DNA of 64,000 bases. It comes from Pseudomonadota bacterium. GTDB lineage: Bacteria > Myxococcota > Myxococcia > Myxococcales > Myxococcaceae. Location of the stretch: positions 1 through 64,000 of the forward strand of contig JAFAFL010000003.1 in assembly GCA_023423535.1 (NCBI GenBank), read 5' to 3'. Below, in pieces: positions 23,816 through 32,298 of this stretch. Each line of letters begins with the position of its first letter. The first letter of the stretch is position 1. Made by a program: the position numbers and the translations under genes. The notes below the pieces were generated by a model. The model worked only from the letters and a program-made list of their open reading frames with translations. It was not told the origin of the DNA and searched no databases.

Positions 23816-25900
23816 CTAGACCCGGAACCGCCGGACCTCCGTCCGCAGCACTTCCGCCTGCTTCTGCAGCGACTCGATGGCCTCCTCGAGCTGCCGCACG
23901 GAGCGGGTCTGGTGCTCGGAGACGGTCTTGATCGCCTCCACCGCCTTGAGGACCTGCTCGCTGCCCTTCGTCTGCTCCTTCTGGGCGCGGTTCAGGTGGC
24001 CGACCATCTCGTTGATGCTCTCGATGGAGCGGGTGATCTGCCGCGAGCCGTGTGACTGCTCCTGGCTGCTGCGCTGAACGTGGGCAGTAAGCGCCTTCAT
24101 CCGCTCGGCGCTCTTCATGATCTGCTCGGAGCCGCGCGCCTGCTCCGCGGTGGCCTTGTTGATCTCCTGCACCGTCACCGCGATCCGCTGGATGGAGGAG
24201 GTCACCTGCTTCGACCCGCGCGACTGCTCCACCGTCGCCCGCGCGATCGCCTTCACCATCACCGTGGCCTTGTTCGCGGACTCGTAGATCTTCTTCAGCG
24301 CGCCCTCCGCCTCGCGGCCGAGCCTCACGCCCTCCTCCACGTTCCGCACGCCCTGGTTCATCACCGACACCGCGTTGCGGCTCTCGTCCTGCACGCCTCG
24401 GATGAGGTCGGCGATCTCCTTCGTCGATGCGCCCGTCCGCTCGGCGAGGTCCTTGATCTCCTCCGCCACCACCGCGAAGCCCTTTCCGTGTTCGCCCGCC
24501 TGGGCCGCGATGATCGCCGCGTTGAGCGCGAGCAGGTTCGTCTGCTCCGCCACGTCGTCGATCACGTTGAGGATGTTGCCGATCTCCTCGATCCGCCGCC
24601 CGAGGCTCTCGATCACCGCCGACGCGGTGCGGCTCGACTCCTTGATCTTGTCGATGCCCGCAAGCGTCTTCTGCAGCGACTCCACGCCGGTCTCCGCGTC
24701 CTGCGACACGGTCTCCGAGAGCCTCGCGGTCTCGCTGGCGTTCATCTCCACCTGGCCGATGGAGACGTCCATCTCGTTCATCGACGAGGAGGTCTCCTCC
24801 GACGCGGCGAGCAGCGCCTCGATGTTCCGCGCGACCTCCTTGATGGAGAAGGTCATCTGCTCGATCGCCGCGGTGGTCTCCTCCACCGACGCGGCCATGC
24901 CGGTCACGTTCTCCGCGACCTCGTCGTTCGTCGCCGCCATCTGCATGATCGACGACGAGCTCTGCTCGGCCGACTGGTAGAGGACCTCCACGTTCTCCGC
25001 GATCCCGCGCAGCGACGCGAGCATCTCCACCATCGACGACGACGTCTCCTCCACCCGCGCCTGCGTGGTGGACGCACCGGAAGAGACCGTCGTCCCCGTC
25101 CGCGAGATCTGCTCGATCACGCCGGCCACGCCCTCGCTCACCCCGCGCACCCGCCCGAGCGTCTCGCGCAAGGACTGCCCGATCCGGTTCAGCGCCTCCG
25201 CCAGCTGCCCGAGCTCGTCGCTGCGGGTCACGTCCACGCGGCCGGTCAGATCGCTCTCCGACAGCCGGCTCGCCGCGGACATCATCGCCTGCAGCGGGCC
25301 CACGAAGAGCGTGCGCGACAGCGCGTAATAGACGACGCCGAGCAGCAGGAACCCCACCAGCAGGAACACGAGCACGGTGATCTGCAACGACCGCAGGAGC
25401 GCGCCGGAGCCCGCGGCCCTGACCACCGCGAACGCGCCCGGCGCCTCGCTGAGCGGCCGCACGACGACCACGCTGCCCTCCTCCAGCGTCACGTCCCGGG
25501 GGCGCCTCCAGTCCACCGCCTCGAGCGTCTCGCGCACCTCGCCGAGATCCGTGCCGGTGCGCTGGAAGGCCACCCGCGGCAGCTCTTCGCCCGGCGCGGC
25601 CACCACCACCACCGCGACGTCGATCCCCTCCGCGGTGTGCACGTCGAGCTGGCCTGGCTGCCGGACAGGCGAACCGGGCGCGGGAAGCTGGGCCGGGTCG
25701 ACCGACTTCGCGATTGCCTGCGCGACGGATTCCGCGTGATTACGAGCAATGTTCTGCAGGTCGCCGCCGATCTGGCGGGGGATGAAGACCGCCAGCAGGC
25801 CGAAGATGATGAGCAGCGCCAGCGAGAACGACAGCAGCATCGCTCCCAGGAGCCCCAGCCTTCCCAACCTCCCGAGCGATGCCCTCACGATTCCCAGCAC
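23816..25900 (-). CDS. Methyl-accepting chemotaxis protein
   Basis: A 694-residue transmembrane chemoreceptor. TM1 is about residues 17-40 (AMLLSFSLALLIIFGLLAVFI); TM2, about 185-210, is the ITVLVFLLVGFLLLGVVYYAL stretch; between them lies a periplasmic domain of about 150 residues with no clear PAS or Cache motif. A HAMP segment then leads to the signalling coiled coil, whose tip carries the conserved VIDDVAEQTNLLALNAA stretch and GKGFAVVAEEIKDLAERT. The C-terminal part is an unusually long run of heptad repeats with no pentapeptide CheR/CheB tether. The start is ambiguous: GTG at 25900 or GTG at 25888; both give a basic N-terminus. It is divergent from the HDAC-family gene, 43 bases apart. 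Confidence 0.9.
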   Translation of the reverse strand: MLGIVRASLGRLGRLGLLGAMLLSFSLALLIIFGLLAVFIPRQIGGDLQNIARNHAESVAQAIAKSVDPAQLPAPGSPVRQPGQLDVHTAEGIDVAVVVVAAPGEELPRVAFQRTGTDLGEVRETLEAVDWRRPRDVTLEEGSVVVVRPLSEAPGAFAVVRAAGSGALLRSLQITVLVFLLVGFLLLGVVYYALSRTLFVGPLQAMMSAASRLSESDLTGRVDVTRSDELGQLAEALNRIGQSLRETLGRVRGVSEGVAGVIEQISRTGTTVSSGASTTQARVEETSSSMVEMLASLRGIAENVEVLYQSAEQSSSSIMQMAATNDEVAENVTGMAASVEETTAAIEQMTFSIKEVARNIEALLAASEETSSSMNEMDVSIGQVEMNASETARLSETVSQDAETGVESLQKTLAGIDKIKESSRTASAVIESLGRRIEEIGNILNVIDDVAEQTNLLALNAAIIAAQAGEHGKGFAVVAEEIKDLAERTGASTKEIADLIRGVQDESRNAVSVMNQGVRNVEEGVRLGREAEGALKKIYESANKATVMVKAIARATVEQSRGSKQVTSSIQRIAVTVQEINKATAEQARGSEQIMKSAERMKALTAHVQRSSQEQSHGSRQITRSIESINEMVGHLNRAQKEQTKGSEQVLKAVEAIKTVSEHQTRSVRQLEEAIESLQKQAEVLRTEVRRFRV

Positions 25901-25943
25901 GCCCGCACCGTAGGGACCACTCTTCCGCGAGGGCAAGAATCCG

Positions 25944-26981
25944 ATGACCACGCTCCTCTTCACCGACCCCGCGATGCTCGCGCACGAGCCCGGCCCCGCG
26001 CACCCCGAGTCGCCGCGGCGGCTCTCCGAGATCCTCTCGCTCTTGCGTGAGCGCCCGGTCCGCGGCACCGAATGGCGCAGCGCGCGGAAGGCCACCGAAG
26101 AGGAGCTGCGCTTCGTGCACGGCGACGCACACGTGCGGCACCTCGCGTCGCTCTCGGGCCAGAGCGAGCAGCTCGATCCCGATACCTCGATGAGCCCCGG
26201 TTCGTACGACGCCGCGCTGCTCGCTGCCGGCGCCTCGCTGCAGGCGGTGGACGCGGTGTGGGACGGCAAGGCGAAGAACGCGTTCGCGCTGGTGCGTCCG
26301 CCGGGACATCACGCGGTGCCGGACGGGGCGATGGGCTTCTGCCTCTTCAACAACGCCGCCATCGCCGCCGAACACGCCCGCCGCAGGGGCGCCGAGCGCG
26401 TGCTCGTCCTCGACTGGGACGTGCACCACGGCAACGGAACGCAGGACGCCTTCTACGGCCGGCGCGACGTGCTCTACGCCTCGTCGCACCAGTTCCCCTA
26501 CTACCCGGGCACCGGCGCGCTCCACGAGGTCGGCGAAGGCGCGGGCGAGGGCTTCACCGTCAACGTCCCGCTCACCTCCGGCCTCCACGACGCGGACTTC
26601 CGCGCGGTGTTCGACGACGTGTTCCTCCCCATCGCCGACGCGTTCGAACCGGACGTGGTGATCGTCTCCGCGGGGTTCGATCCGCACGAGGCAGATCCCA
26701 TCGGCGGCATGCGCGTGACCGAGCGCGGCTTCGCGGCCATGACCTCGCGGATGCAGGGGCTCGCAGACCAGGTGGCGCAGGGACGGTTGGTGATGCTGCT
26801 CGAGGGCGGCTACCACCTCGGCGGGCTCGCGCGTTCGGTGCACGCCTGCACGGAGATCCTCGCCGGCGGGCGGGACGACTTCGGCGCAGGCCCCCGCGGA
26901 GAGGGCACCTCTGACGAAGGCGCCGCGGCGGTGCGCGCGGCACGTGAACTCCATTCGAAGTACTGGGCGGTGTTGAGATGA
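25944..26981 (+). CDS. Histone-deacetylase-family (AcuC-like) deacetylase
   Basis: A 345-residue arginase/deacetylase-fold protein. Zinc ligands are Asp159 and His161 (DWDVHHGNGT) and Asp246 (GFDPHEADP). RPPGHHA (118-124) supplies the two general-base His residues, and the terminal-loop Tyr290 (GGYHLGGL) completes the class I/II HDAC site. Bacterial homologues deacetylate small amines such as polyamines or acetylated proteins; the substrate here is unknown. The following methyltransferase gene overlaps its stop codon by four bases (ATGA), so the two are coexpressed and may act on one molecule. Confidence 0.9.
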   Translation: MTTLLFTDPAMLAHEPGPAHPESPRRLSEILSLLRERPVRGTEWRSARKATEEELRFVHGDAHVRHLASLSGQSEQLDPDTSMSPGSYDAALLAAGASLQAVDAVWDGKAKNAFALVRPPGHHAVPDGAMGFCLFNNAAIAAEHARRRGAERVLVLDWDVHHGNGTQDAFYGRRDVLYASSHQFPYYPGTGALHEVGEGAGEGFTVNVPLTSGLHDADFRAVFDDVFLPIADAFEPDVVIVSAGFDPHEADPIGGMRVTERGFAAMTSRMQGLADQVAQGRLVMLLEGGYHLGGLARSVHACTEILAGGRDDFGAGPRGEGTSDEGAAAVRAARELHSKYWAVLR

Positions 26982-27778
26982 GCGGTACGAAGGCGACGGC
27001 GTACATCCACGGGTCCTCCGACGAGCGCGAGGCGGAGCGGCTCGAGGTCCAGGCCCGGTTCGTCTGGCCGAAGGTCGCGCGCCACTTCCACCCGAAGCCC
27101 GGCGAGCGCGTGCTCGATCTGGCCACCGGCGTGGGCGCGATGGCAGGTCAGCTCCACAGGGCGCATCCGGACGTGCGGCTCTTCGGCGTGGACCTGCGCC
27201 TGTCGCAGCTTCGCTTCGCCCACCGCGCGCACCCCGAGGCGCAGTACGCCAACGCCAACGGCGCGCAGCTTCCGTTCCGTGACGGGACCTTCGATCGCGT
27301 GCACTGCTCGTGGCTGCTCGAGCACGTCTCACCGGACGTCGCTCAACGCATCGTCCGCGAGGCCCGCCGCGTTCTGCGCCCGGGTGGCACCGCGCACTTC
27401 ATCGAGGTGGACAACTCCACCTTCCGCATCAGCCCGGAGGACCCGGACGTGTCGTGGGCAATGGACACGCTCAACCACGCCCAGGTCGAGGGCGGAGGCG
27501 ATCCGTTCGTGGGCAAGAAGCTCGGCGCGTACCTGAAGGACGCCGGCTTCTCGCGCGTGGAGCTCACACCGTCCGGGCTGCACGGATCGCTGGCGGATCT
27601 GCCCGGGCTGCTGTCGATGGTGGAGGAGTTCGCCGGCATCTTCGAGAGCCTCGACGAGGCGCTCGGGCCCGAGCTCCATCCGCGCGTGCAGCAGGCCGTC
27701 AAACGGCTCCGCGCCCTTCCGGAGCAGAAGGACGCGGAGTTTCACTACGAAGGCATGATCGCGATCGCGACCGTCTAG
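26978..27778 (+). CDS. SAM-dependent class I methyltransferase
   Basis: A 266-residue class I methyltransferase. Motif I is VLDLATGVGAMAG (about 45-57), followed by LFGVDLRLSQLRFA with the acidic residue that binds the ribose hydroxyls, then FDRVHCSWLLEHV (post-I/II) and REARRVLRPGGTAHFIEVDN (motif IV region). It is a small-molecule methyltransferase of the ubiquinone/menaquinone or 'Methyltransf_11' type. Start ATG overlaps the stop of the deacetylase gene (ATGA), so translational coupling is likely. Its stop overlaps the stop of the opposite-strand peptidase gene at the palindromic CTAG. Substrate unknown. Confidence 0.88.
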   Translation: MSGTKATAYIHGSSDEREAERLEVQARFVWPKVARHFHPKPGERVLDLATGVGAMAGQLHRAHPDVRLFGVDLRLSQLRFAHRAHPEAQYANANGAQLPFRDGTFDRVHCSWLLEHVSPDVAQRIVREARRVLRPGGTAHFIEVDNSTFRISPEDPDVSWAMDTLNHAQVEGGGDPFVGKKLGAYLKDAGFSRVELTPSGLHGSLADLPGLLSMVEEFAGIFESLDEALGPELHPRVQQAVKRLRALPEQKDAEFHYEGMIAIATV

Positions 27779-28677
27779 CGGCGGTACGTCCAGTGCCACC
27801 ACTCGCCGCGGACGTCGTTGACGAAGCCGTAGCGGTGGGCGTTGGCCTTCAGCCAGCGATAGGCCTTCGTGTTGTAGCCATTGATCCCACCGATATCCAT
27901 GGACAGGCCCATCTGGTGGTTCGAGTACCCGGGCCTTGCCGCGCGCGGCGGACCGTAACGCCGCCACAGCGCCTGCTGCTGCGCGTGGGTGCGGAAGCCG
28001 CTGGTGCAGGTGAGGTGGATGCCCGCGCGCCTCGCCGCAGCCACCATCGCCTTGAACGGTCCGGCCGCGCGCGCGTTGAGCGACTGGCCGCCGCCGACGC
28101 TGGCGATCTGGATCCGCTGCGGCCGTCCGTTGCGATACCCGGTGACCGTCCGCGTGGGACCGGTGGGCGCGGAGCCGACCGGCGCCGAACCTCCCGAGCT
28201 GCGCAGCGCCTGCCACGTCCTCGGGCCGGCGACGCCGTCCGCGCCGAGCCCTCGCGCGCGCTGGAACTGCTTCAGCGCGTTGAGCGTGCCCGGACCGAAC
28301 ACGCCGTCCGCCGAGACGCGGTAGCCCTTGTTGCGCAGCAGCTGCTGCATCTGCTTCACCGCCGCGCCGCGCGCACCGAGCCGCAGCGTGGGCGAGCCGG
28401 AGGACGAAGCCTGAGCCGTCGAGCCCGAGCCGGCGCGCAGCTTCGCCCACGTCTTCGGTCCCGCCACGCCGTCCGCCGCCAGCCCGTTGCGCTTCTGGAA
28501 CGTGCGCAGCGCCGCCGCGGTGCCGGGGCCGAACACGCCGTCGGCGGAGACGCGAAAGCCCTTCTGGCGGAGGAGGTTCTGCAGCTGCGTCACATACGGG
28601 CCACGGGCTCCCTGGCGGAGGACGACGGACGAGCTGCCGGCGGACGAGGCGAAGCGATCTACGGCGCGTACGGGCAC
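27775..28677 (-). CDS. Two PG-binding domains plus M15 D,D-peptidase domain
   Basis: A 300-residue protein. Two PG_binding_1 domains (residues about 18-82 and 97-160) share GxFGPGT...F Q..xGL..DGVAGP.TW. A Ser/Gly/Pro linker leads to a peptidase M15 domain (about 200-300) with zinc and catalytic residues His254 and Asp261 (SNHQMGLSMD), Glu292 and His295 (EWWHWTY). It would cut D-Ala-D-Ala or similar stem-peptide bonds in peptidoglycan. I see no signal peptide, so export (for example by holin-like or Tat-independent routes) or cytoplasmic function needs testing. Start is GTG with AGAGGAG 9 bases upstream. It is convergent with the methyltransferase gene. Confidence 0.88.
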   Translation of the reverse strand: MPVRAVDRFASSAGSSSVVLRQGARGPYVTQLQNLLRQKGFRVSADGVFGPGTAAALRTFQKRNGLAADGVAGPKTWAKLRAGSGSTAQASSSGSPTLRLGARGAAVKQMQQLLRNKGYRVSADGVFGPGTLNALKQFQRARGLGADGVAGPRTWQALRSSGGSAPVGSAPTGPTRTVTGYRNGRPQRIQIASVGGGQSLNARAAGPFKAMVAAARRAGIHLTCTSGFRTHAQQQALWRRYGPPRAARPGYSNHQMGLSMDIGGINGYNTKAYRWLKANAHRYGFVNDVRGEWWHWTYRR

Positions 28678-28815
28678 GGAGGATACTCCTCTTGGATGGT
28701 TGACCCTGAAACGCGCCGATTCTTGCCGACGGGGCGCACGTCTTGCGCGTGCGCTGCTCGCGGGTGACACCTCCGGGTGACGGTGCGCCAGATGTCGCGG
28801 GGCTGGACTGTCGGG

Positions 28816-29034
28816 TCAGCGGGCCAGGGAAGCACCCTGCCCTGCCACTGCCGCCGCCCGCCGCTGCGCTTCATTCGCGCGCGCGCCCGACGACTGCGAC
28901 TGCGACGAGAACACCATCGCGAGGCGTCGGGCCTGGTCCTCGGTGGCGCAGCGATACACCTGCTCGCGGGCGCTCCCGTTGCTGATGCGCACGAACCACA
29001 ACCCCCGGATCTGTCCCACGACCGCGTTCCCCAT
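28816..29034 (-). CDS. Possible small protein, 72 aa
   Basis: A frame of 72 codons, MGNAVVGQIRGLWFVRIS then EQVYRCATEDQARRLAMVF, has the look of a real fold (strand-strand-helix). The C-terminal 25 residues are Ala/Arg/Gln-rich. The ribosome-binding site is weak and no neighbour suggests a role. It may be a genuine small gene or chance; I rate it low. Confidence 0.35.
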   Translation of the reverse strand: MGNAVVGQIRGLWFVRISNGSAREQVYRCATEDQARRLAMVFSSQSQSSGARANEAQRRAAAVAGQGASLAR

Positions 29035-29212
29035 GACGCGACTGCTCAGCAAGCGCCGGTCCAGCGCGCGTTCCGAAGGGAGTGCCTCCTCGAGTGCCGG
29101 GTCATGCGCGATGCCCGGGGTCAGGGCGACCCGTGCGCAGGTGTGTGCACAGGAAGTGGAGCGGCGCGCGCGGTTCGGCGAAGGTCCGTCTCCACGCCGG
29201 AGGGGAACGAAC

Positions 29213-29983
29213 ATGTCCACGAATGAGAAGCTGGCGCTGCGGACCGCGGTGATCACCGGCGCGTCGAGCGGCCTCGGCCGCGGCCTGGCGAAGTGGTTCG
29301 CCGAGCGCGGGGTGAAGGTCTACGCGGCGGCGCGGCGGGAGGAGGCCCTCACGGAGCTGCGCGACGAGTGCCTGAAGACGGGCGGGCAGCTCGTGCCGCT
29401 GCGGCTCGACGTGGCGAACGCGCAGGAGACGATGCAGACGCTGCAGCGGGTGGACGACGAGTGCGGCGGCGTGGACGTGGTCATCGCCAACGCGGGCGTG
29501 GGGCTGGTGACGAACGCGAAGCGGCTCGACTGGGCGGACGTGCAGCAGACCATCGACGTCAACGTGACCGGCGCCTCCGCCACGCTCTGCGCGCTCTTGC
29601 CGAGGATGGTGGAGCGGAAGAAGGGCCACCTCGTGGGCGTGAGCTCACTGGCCGCCTGGCGAGGCCTCCCGAAGAGCGCGGCCTACAGTGCGTCGAAGGC
29701 GTGGCTGGCGATCTTCCTCGAGGGCCTGCGCGTGGATCTGCTCGGCACCGGCGTGGAGGTCACCTCCATCCATCCCGGCTTCGTGAAGACGGAGATGACG
29801 GAGAAGAACAAGCACCCGATGCCGTTCCTCCTCGAGACAGACGACGCGGTGGAGCGCATGGCCCGCGCCATCGTCCGGCGCGACGCGGAGTACGCCTTCC
29901 CCTGGCAGCTCTCCTCCGTCATGCGCATGGCGAAGGTCATGCCCAACGCCATGTGGAACGCGACGTCTAAGAAGCTGCGCTGA
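29213..29983 (+). CDS. Short-chain dehydrogenase
   Basis: A 256-residue classical SDR with intact motifs: TGASSGLG near the N-terminus, ANAG in place of NNAG, the catalytic Ser (VSSLAAWRG), and YSASK with Tyr and Lys. The C-terminal region contains HPGFVKTEMTE, typical of SDRs that bind larger substrates. ATG at 29213 has a GGAGG 9 bases upstream. Its stop is only 6 bases from the stop of the convergent PQQ-type lipoprotein. Compared with the SDR at 17521 it is a different subfamily. Substrate unknown. Confidence 0.88.
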   Translation: MSTNEKLALRTAVITGASSGLGRGLAKWFAERGVKVYAAARREEALTELRDECLKTGGQLVPLRLDVANAQETMQTLQRVDDECGGVDVVIANAGVGLVTNAKRLDWADVQQTIDVNVTGASATLCALLPRMVERKKGHLVGVSSLAAWRGLPKSAAYSASKAWLAIFLEGLRVDLLGTGVEVTSIHPGFVKTEMTEKNKHPMPFLLETDDAVERMARAIVRRDAEYAFPWQLSSVMRMAKVMPNAMWNATSKKLR

Positions 29984-29989
29984 GAGAGG

Positions 29990-32095
29990 TCACTTCGGCC
30001 GTCCATCCCTCCGCGGCGACCCGCCGTAGACGACCCACCCTTCGCTCGCGAGCTTCGATCCCGGAACCTCGTACGCGGCGATGCCCGACGCGCCGGAGAC
30101 GATCTTCGTCACCAGCCTCCCGTCGAGCAGCGCGGCGCCGCCGTGGAAGGCGAGCGGCGGGAGGGGGCAGGACCACTTCTCGTCGCCACGGGCCGAGAAG
30201 CGCGCGACCTCGTAGGACTGCGCGAAGTCTCCGGTCATGCGCAGGAGCATGACGTCGCCGCCGTCGGTGAGCATGAGGTCGCTCAACGACCACACCAGCG
30301 GCATGTGCACGGTCCACTGCTCCGCGCCGGTGCGCAGGTCCCTCCGCACGAGGTCATGCGCGCCCACGCCGGGCCTCCACACGATGCTGTAGCTCGAGCC
30401 GTTCCCCAGCACGCCGGGCACCGCGGGCGCGCCGCCGTGACTCCAGAGGGTCGCGCCGCTGAGCGCGTCCGTCGCGTTCGCGCTGCCGGTGACGACGACC
30501 CGGTTCCACACCGACGGATACTCGGAGGACGGCGCGGAGGAGACCCAGCGGATCTGCCCGGTCGCAGTGAGCGCATAGAGCCTGTGCCCGACCGGCTCGT
30601 CCGGCGCGTTCTCCGTGCCCACGAACGCGTCACCGGTCAGCCCCGAGGCGACCTTGCCGAAGCGTCCCTCCACCGGCGTGACCCACTCGGTTTTTCCGGT
30701 CAGCGCGTTGAGCGCGACGACGATCTGTCCCCTGTGCTGCACCGCGTTCTGCAGCCCGGTCTGGCCCGTCAGCGGCACGAGGATCCGCCCATTCGCGTCA
30801 ACGCCCGGCGAGCCTGGAACGAACGCCCGCTGCGCCGGAGGGATCGTGTTGCCGAAAAGGTCGTCGCCGTGATCGACGCGCAGATCGCGGAACCACAGGA
30901 CGAGTCCGTCCGAGCTCCGCTGCGCCAAGACCGCGCCGGTCCCGACGAACGACACCAGCGCGTCCCCCACGAGCATCTGCCGGTGCACGGTGTCGCGACC
31001 GTTCCCCACGATCGCTCCCGTCGGCATGCGCCAGCGGATGGTGCCGTCGCGGGTCGCGCTCACCGCCACGCAGGGCTGCTGTGGACAGGACGGCATCCCG
31101 CAGCTCTCCGGGCACTCGGCCCAGTAGAGGTTCTCCGCCGCGTCGGCGATTCCCTCGAAGAGGAGGATGCTCGTGTTCGGCACCTGGTACGACCACACCG
31201 GCGTCAGCGTGTTCGGCGAGGGCCTCACGCAGGTCTTGCCCTGGCACACGCCCGCCGCGTGACAGGGCGATTCGTTCCCGCACGCCGCGCCCTCGGGCAC
31301 CGGAAGCTCGCGGCAGGCGCCGGCCATGCACACGGAGGCGCTCGCGCAATCCGCCGCGCCGCACGCCGTCCCGTCCGCCACGTCGATGAGACCGCAGCCG
31401 CTCTGCGGATCGCAGAACGCGGCCTGGCAGGGATCCTCCGGCTGACCGCACACCACGTCCGCCGATTCGGTCACGTGGATGCACCCGCCGTCGTCCGCGC
31501 AGGCGTCGGTGGTGCAGGCGTTGCCGTCGTCGCAGCTCACCGGTGTGCCCACGCACTGGCCGTCGAAGCAGCGCGCCTCGAGGATGCACGCCGAAGAGGC
31601 GGTGCAGGCAGCACCATCCGGGAGCGCTTCGTCCACGCACTCCCCGAGCAAAGGATCGAAGCGGCTCGCGTGACAGGGCGAGCTCTCCGCGCAGGTCGGC
31701 TCCGCTTCCGCGGTCGCGCGCAGTGGAACGTCCAGCACCCGCGCGTCCGCCTCGAAGCGCAGCACCCCTTCCGCGGGCCCCACCGCGGTCGCGACGACAC
31801 GCAGCTCGACCTCGACCTGCGTGCCGGCGGGCAGCTCGAAGAGCGAAGGCGTCACGCTGAACGGGCCCCCCTCTTCCGAGATCGCGGCGGTCACCGTCAT
31901 CGGCGCGCGCGAGAGGTTCTCCACCACCACCGTGCGCCGCGCCGGATGACCGACGAAGACGCGCTGCCACACCACGCGCTCCGGCGTCACCGCGAGCTGA
32001 CCCTCCAACGAGTCGAGCCGGTCCTCCCTGCACGCGGTCAGCGCGAACGCGAACGATGCGGCGATGACGAGGCTGAGGACGCGCGAGGGGGGCAT
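29990..32095 (-). CDS. Lipoprotein: Ig-like, Cys-rich and PQQ-propeller regions
   Basis: A 701-residue lipoprotein. The signal peptide ends in FALTAC (Cys about 21), a lipobox. Residues about 25-110 form an Ig-like domain of the HYDIN/choice-of-anchor kind (RTVVVENLSRAPMTVTAAI). Residues about 115-310 are Cys-rich, with CDDGNACTTDAC and related segments. From about 315 a PQQ-like beta-propeller runs to the end, shown by repeats such as VSATRDGTIRWRMPTG, VALNALTGKTEWVTP and LYALTATGQIRWVSS. It is likely outer-membrane or surface attached, and might bind a ligand or serve as a scaffold; catalytic function is doubtful because no PQQ-binding ligands are obvious. It diverges from the PG-binding/C39-like gene, with 203 bases between. 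Confidence 0.8.
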   Translation of the reverse strand: MPPSRVLSLVIAASFAFALTACREDRLDSLEGQLAVTPERVVWQRVFVGHPARRTVVVENLSRAPMTVTAAISEEGGPFSVTPSLFELPAGTQVEVELRVVATAVGPAEGVLRFEADARVLDVPLRATAEAEPTCAESSPCHASRFDPLLGECVDEALPDGAACTASSACILEARCFDGQCVGTPVSCDDGNACTTDACADDGGCIHVTESADVVCGQPEDPCQAAFCDPQSGCGLIDVADGTACGAADCASASVCMAGACRELPVPEGAACGNESPCHAAGVCQGKTCVRPSPNTLTPVWSYQVPNTSILLFEGIADAAENLYWAECPESCGMPSCPQQPCVAVSATRDGTIRWRMPTGAIVGNGRDTVHRQMLVGDALVSFVGTGAVLAQRSSDGLVLWFRDLRVDHGDDLFGNTIPPAQRAFVPGSPGVDANGRILVPLTGQTGLQNAVQHRGQIVVALNALTGKTEWVTPVEGRFGKVASGLTGDAFVGTENAPDEPVGHRLYALTATGQIRWVSSAPSSEYPSVWNRVVVTGSANATDALSGATLWSHGGAPAVPGVLGNGSSYSIVWRPGVGAHDLVRRDLRTGAEQWTVHMPLVWSLSDLMLTDGGDVMLLRMTGDFAQSYEVARFSARGDEKWSCPLPPLAFHGGAALLDGRLVTKIVSGASGIAAYEVPGSKLASEGWVVYGGSPRRDGRPK

Positions 32096-32298
32096 GGCCG
32101 CACGCCTGCTGCATCTGGCGGTCCGTCGCGGAGAACGTCGCAACCCCGCGTTCCAACTGGGAATCTCGTTCGGCGCACCCGGACCGCCCACGGCATGCCG
32201 AGGCTCCGCCGTCAGTTTCCTGATGAGGAAGCGACCGCGGGGCCCTCGGCCAGCTGACCGACGAGAGCCCCCTCGCGCCGATGCTATGAAGCAAAACC

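Noticed and set aside
25901..26269. Extended N-terminus of the chemoreceptor over the deacetylase gene
   Set aside because: It overlaps the start of the divergent gene and lacks receptor features; TM1 sits near the GTG starts at 25888/25900.
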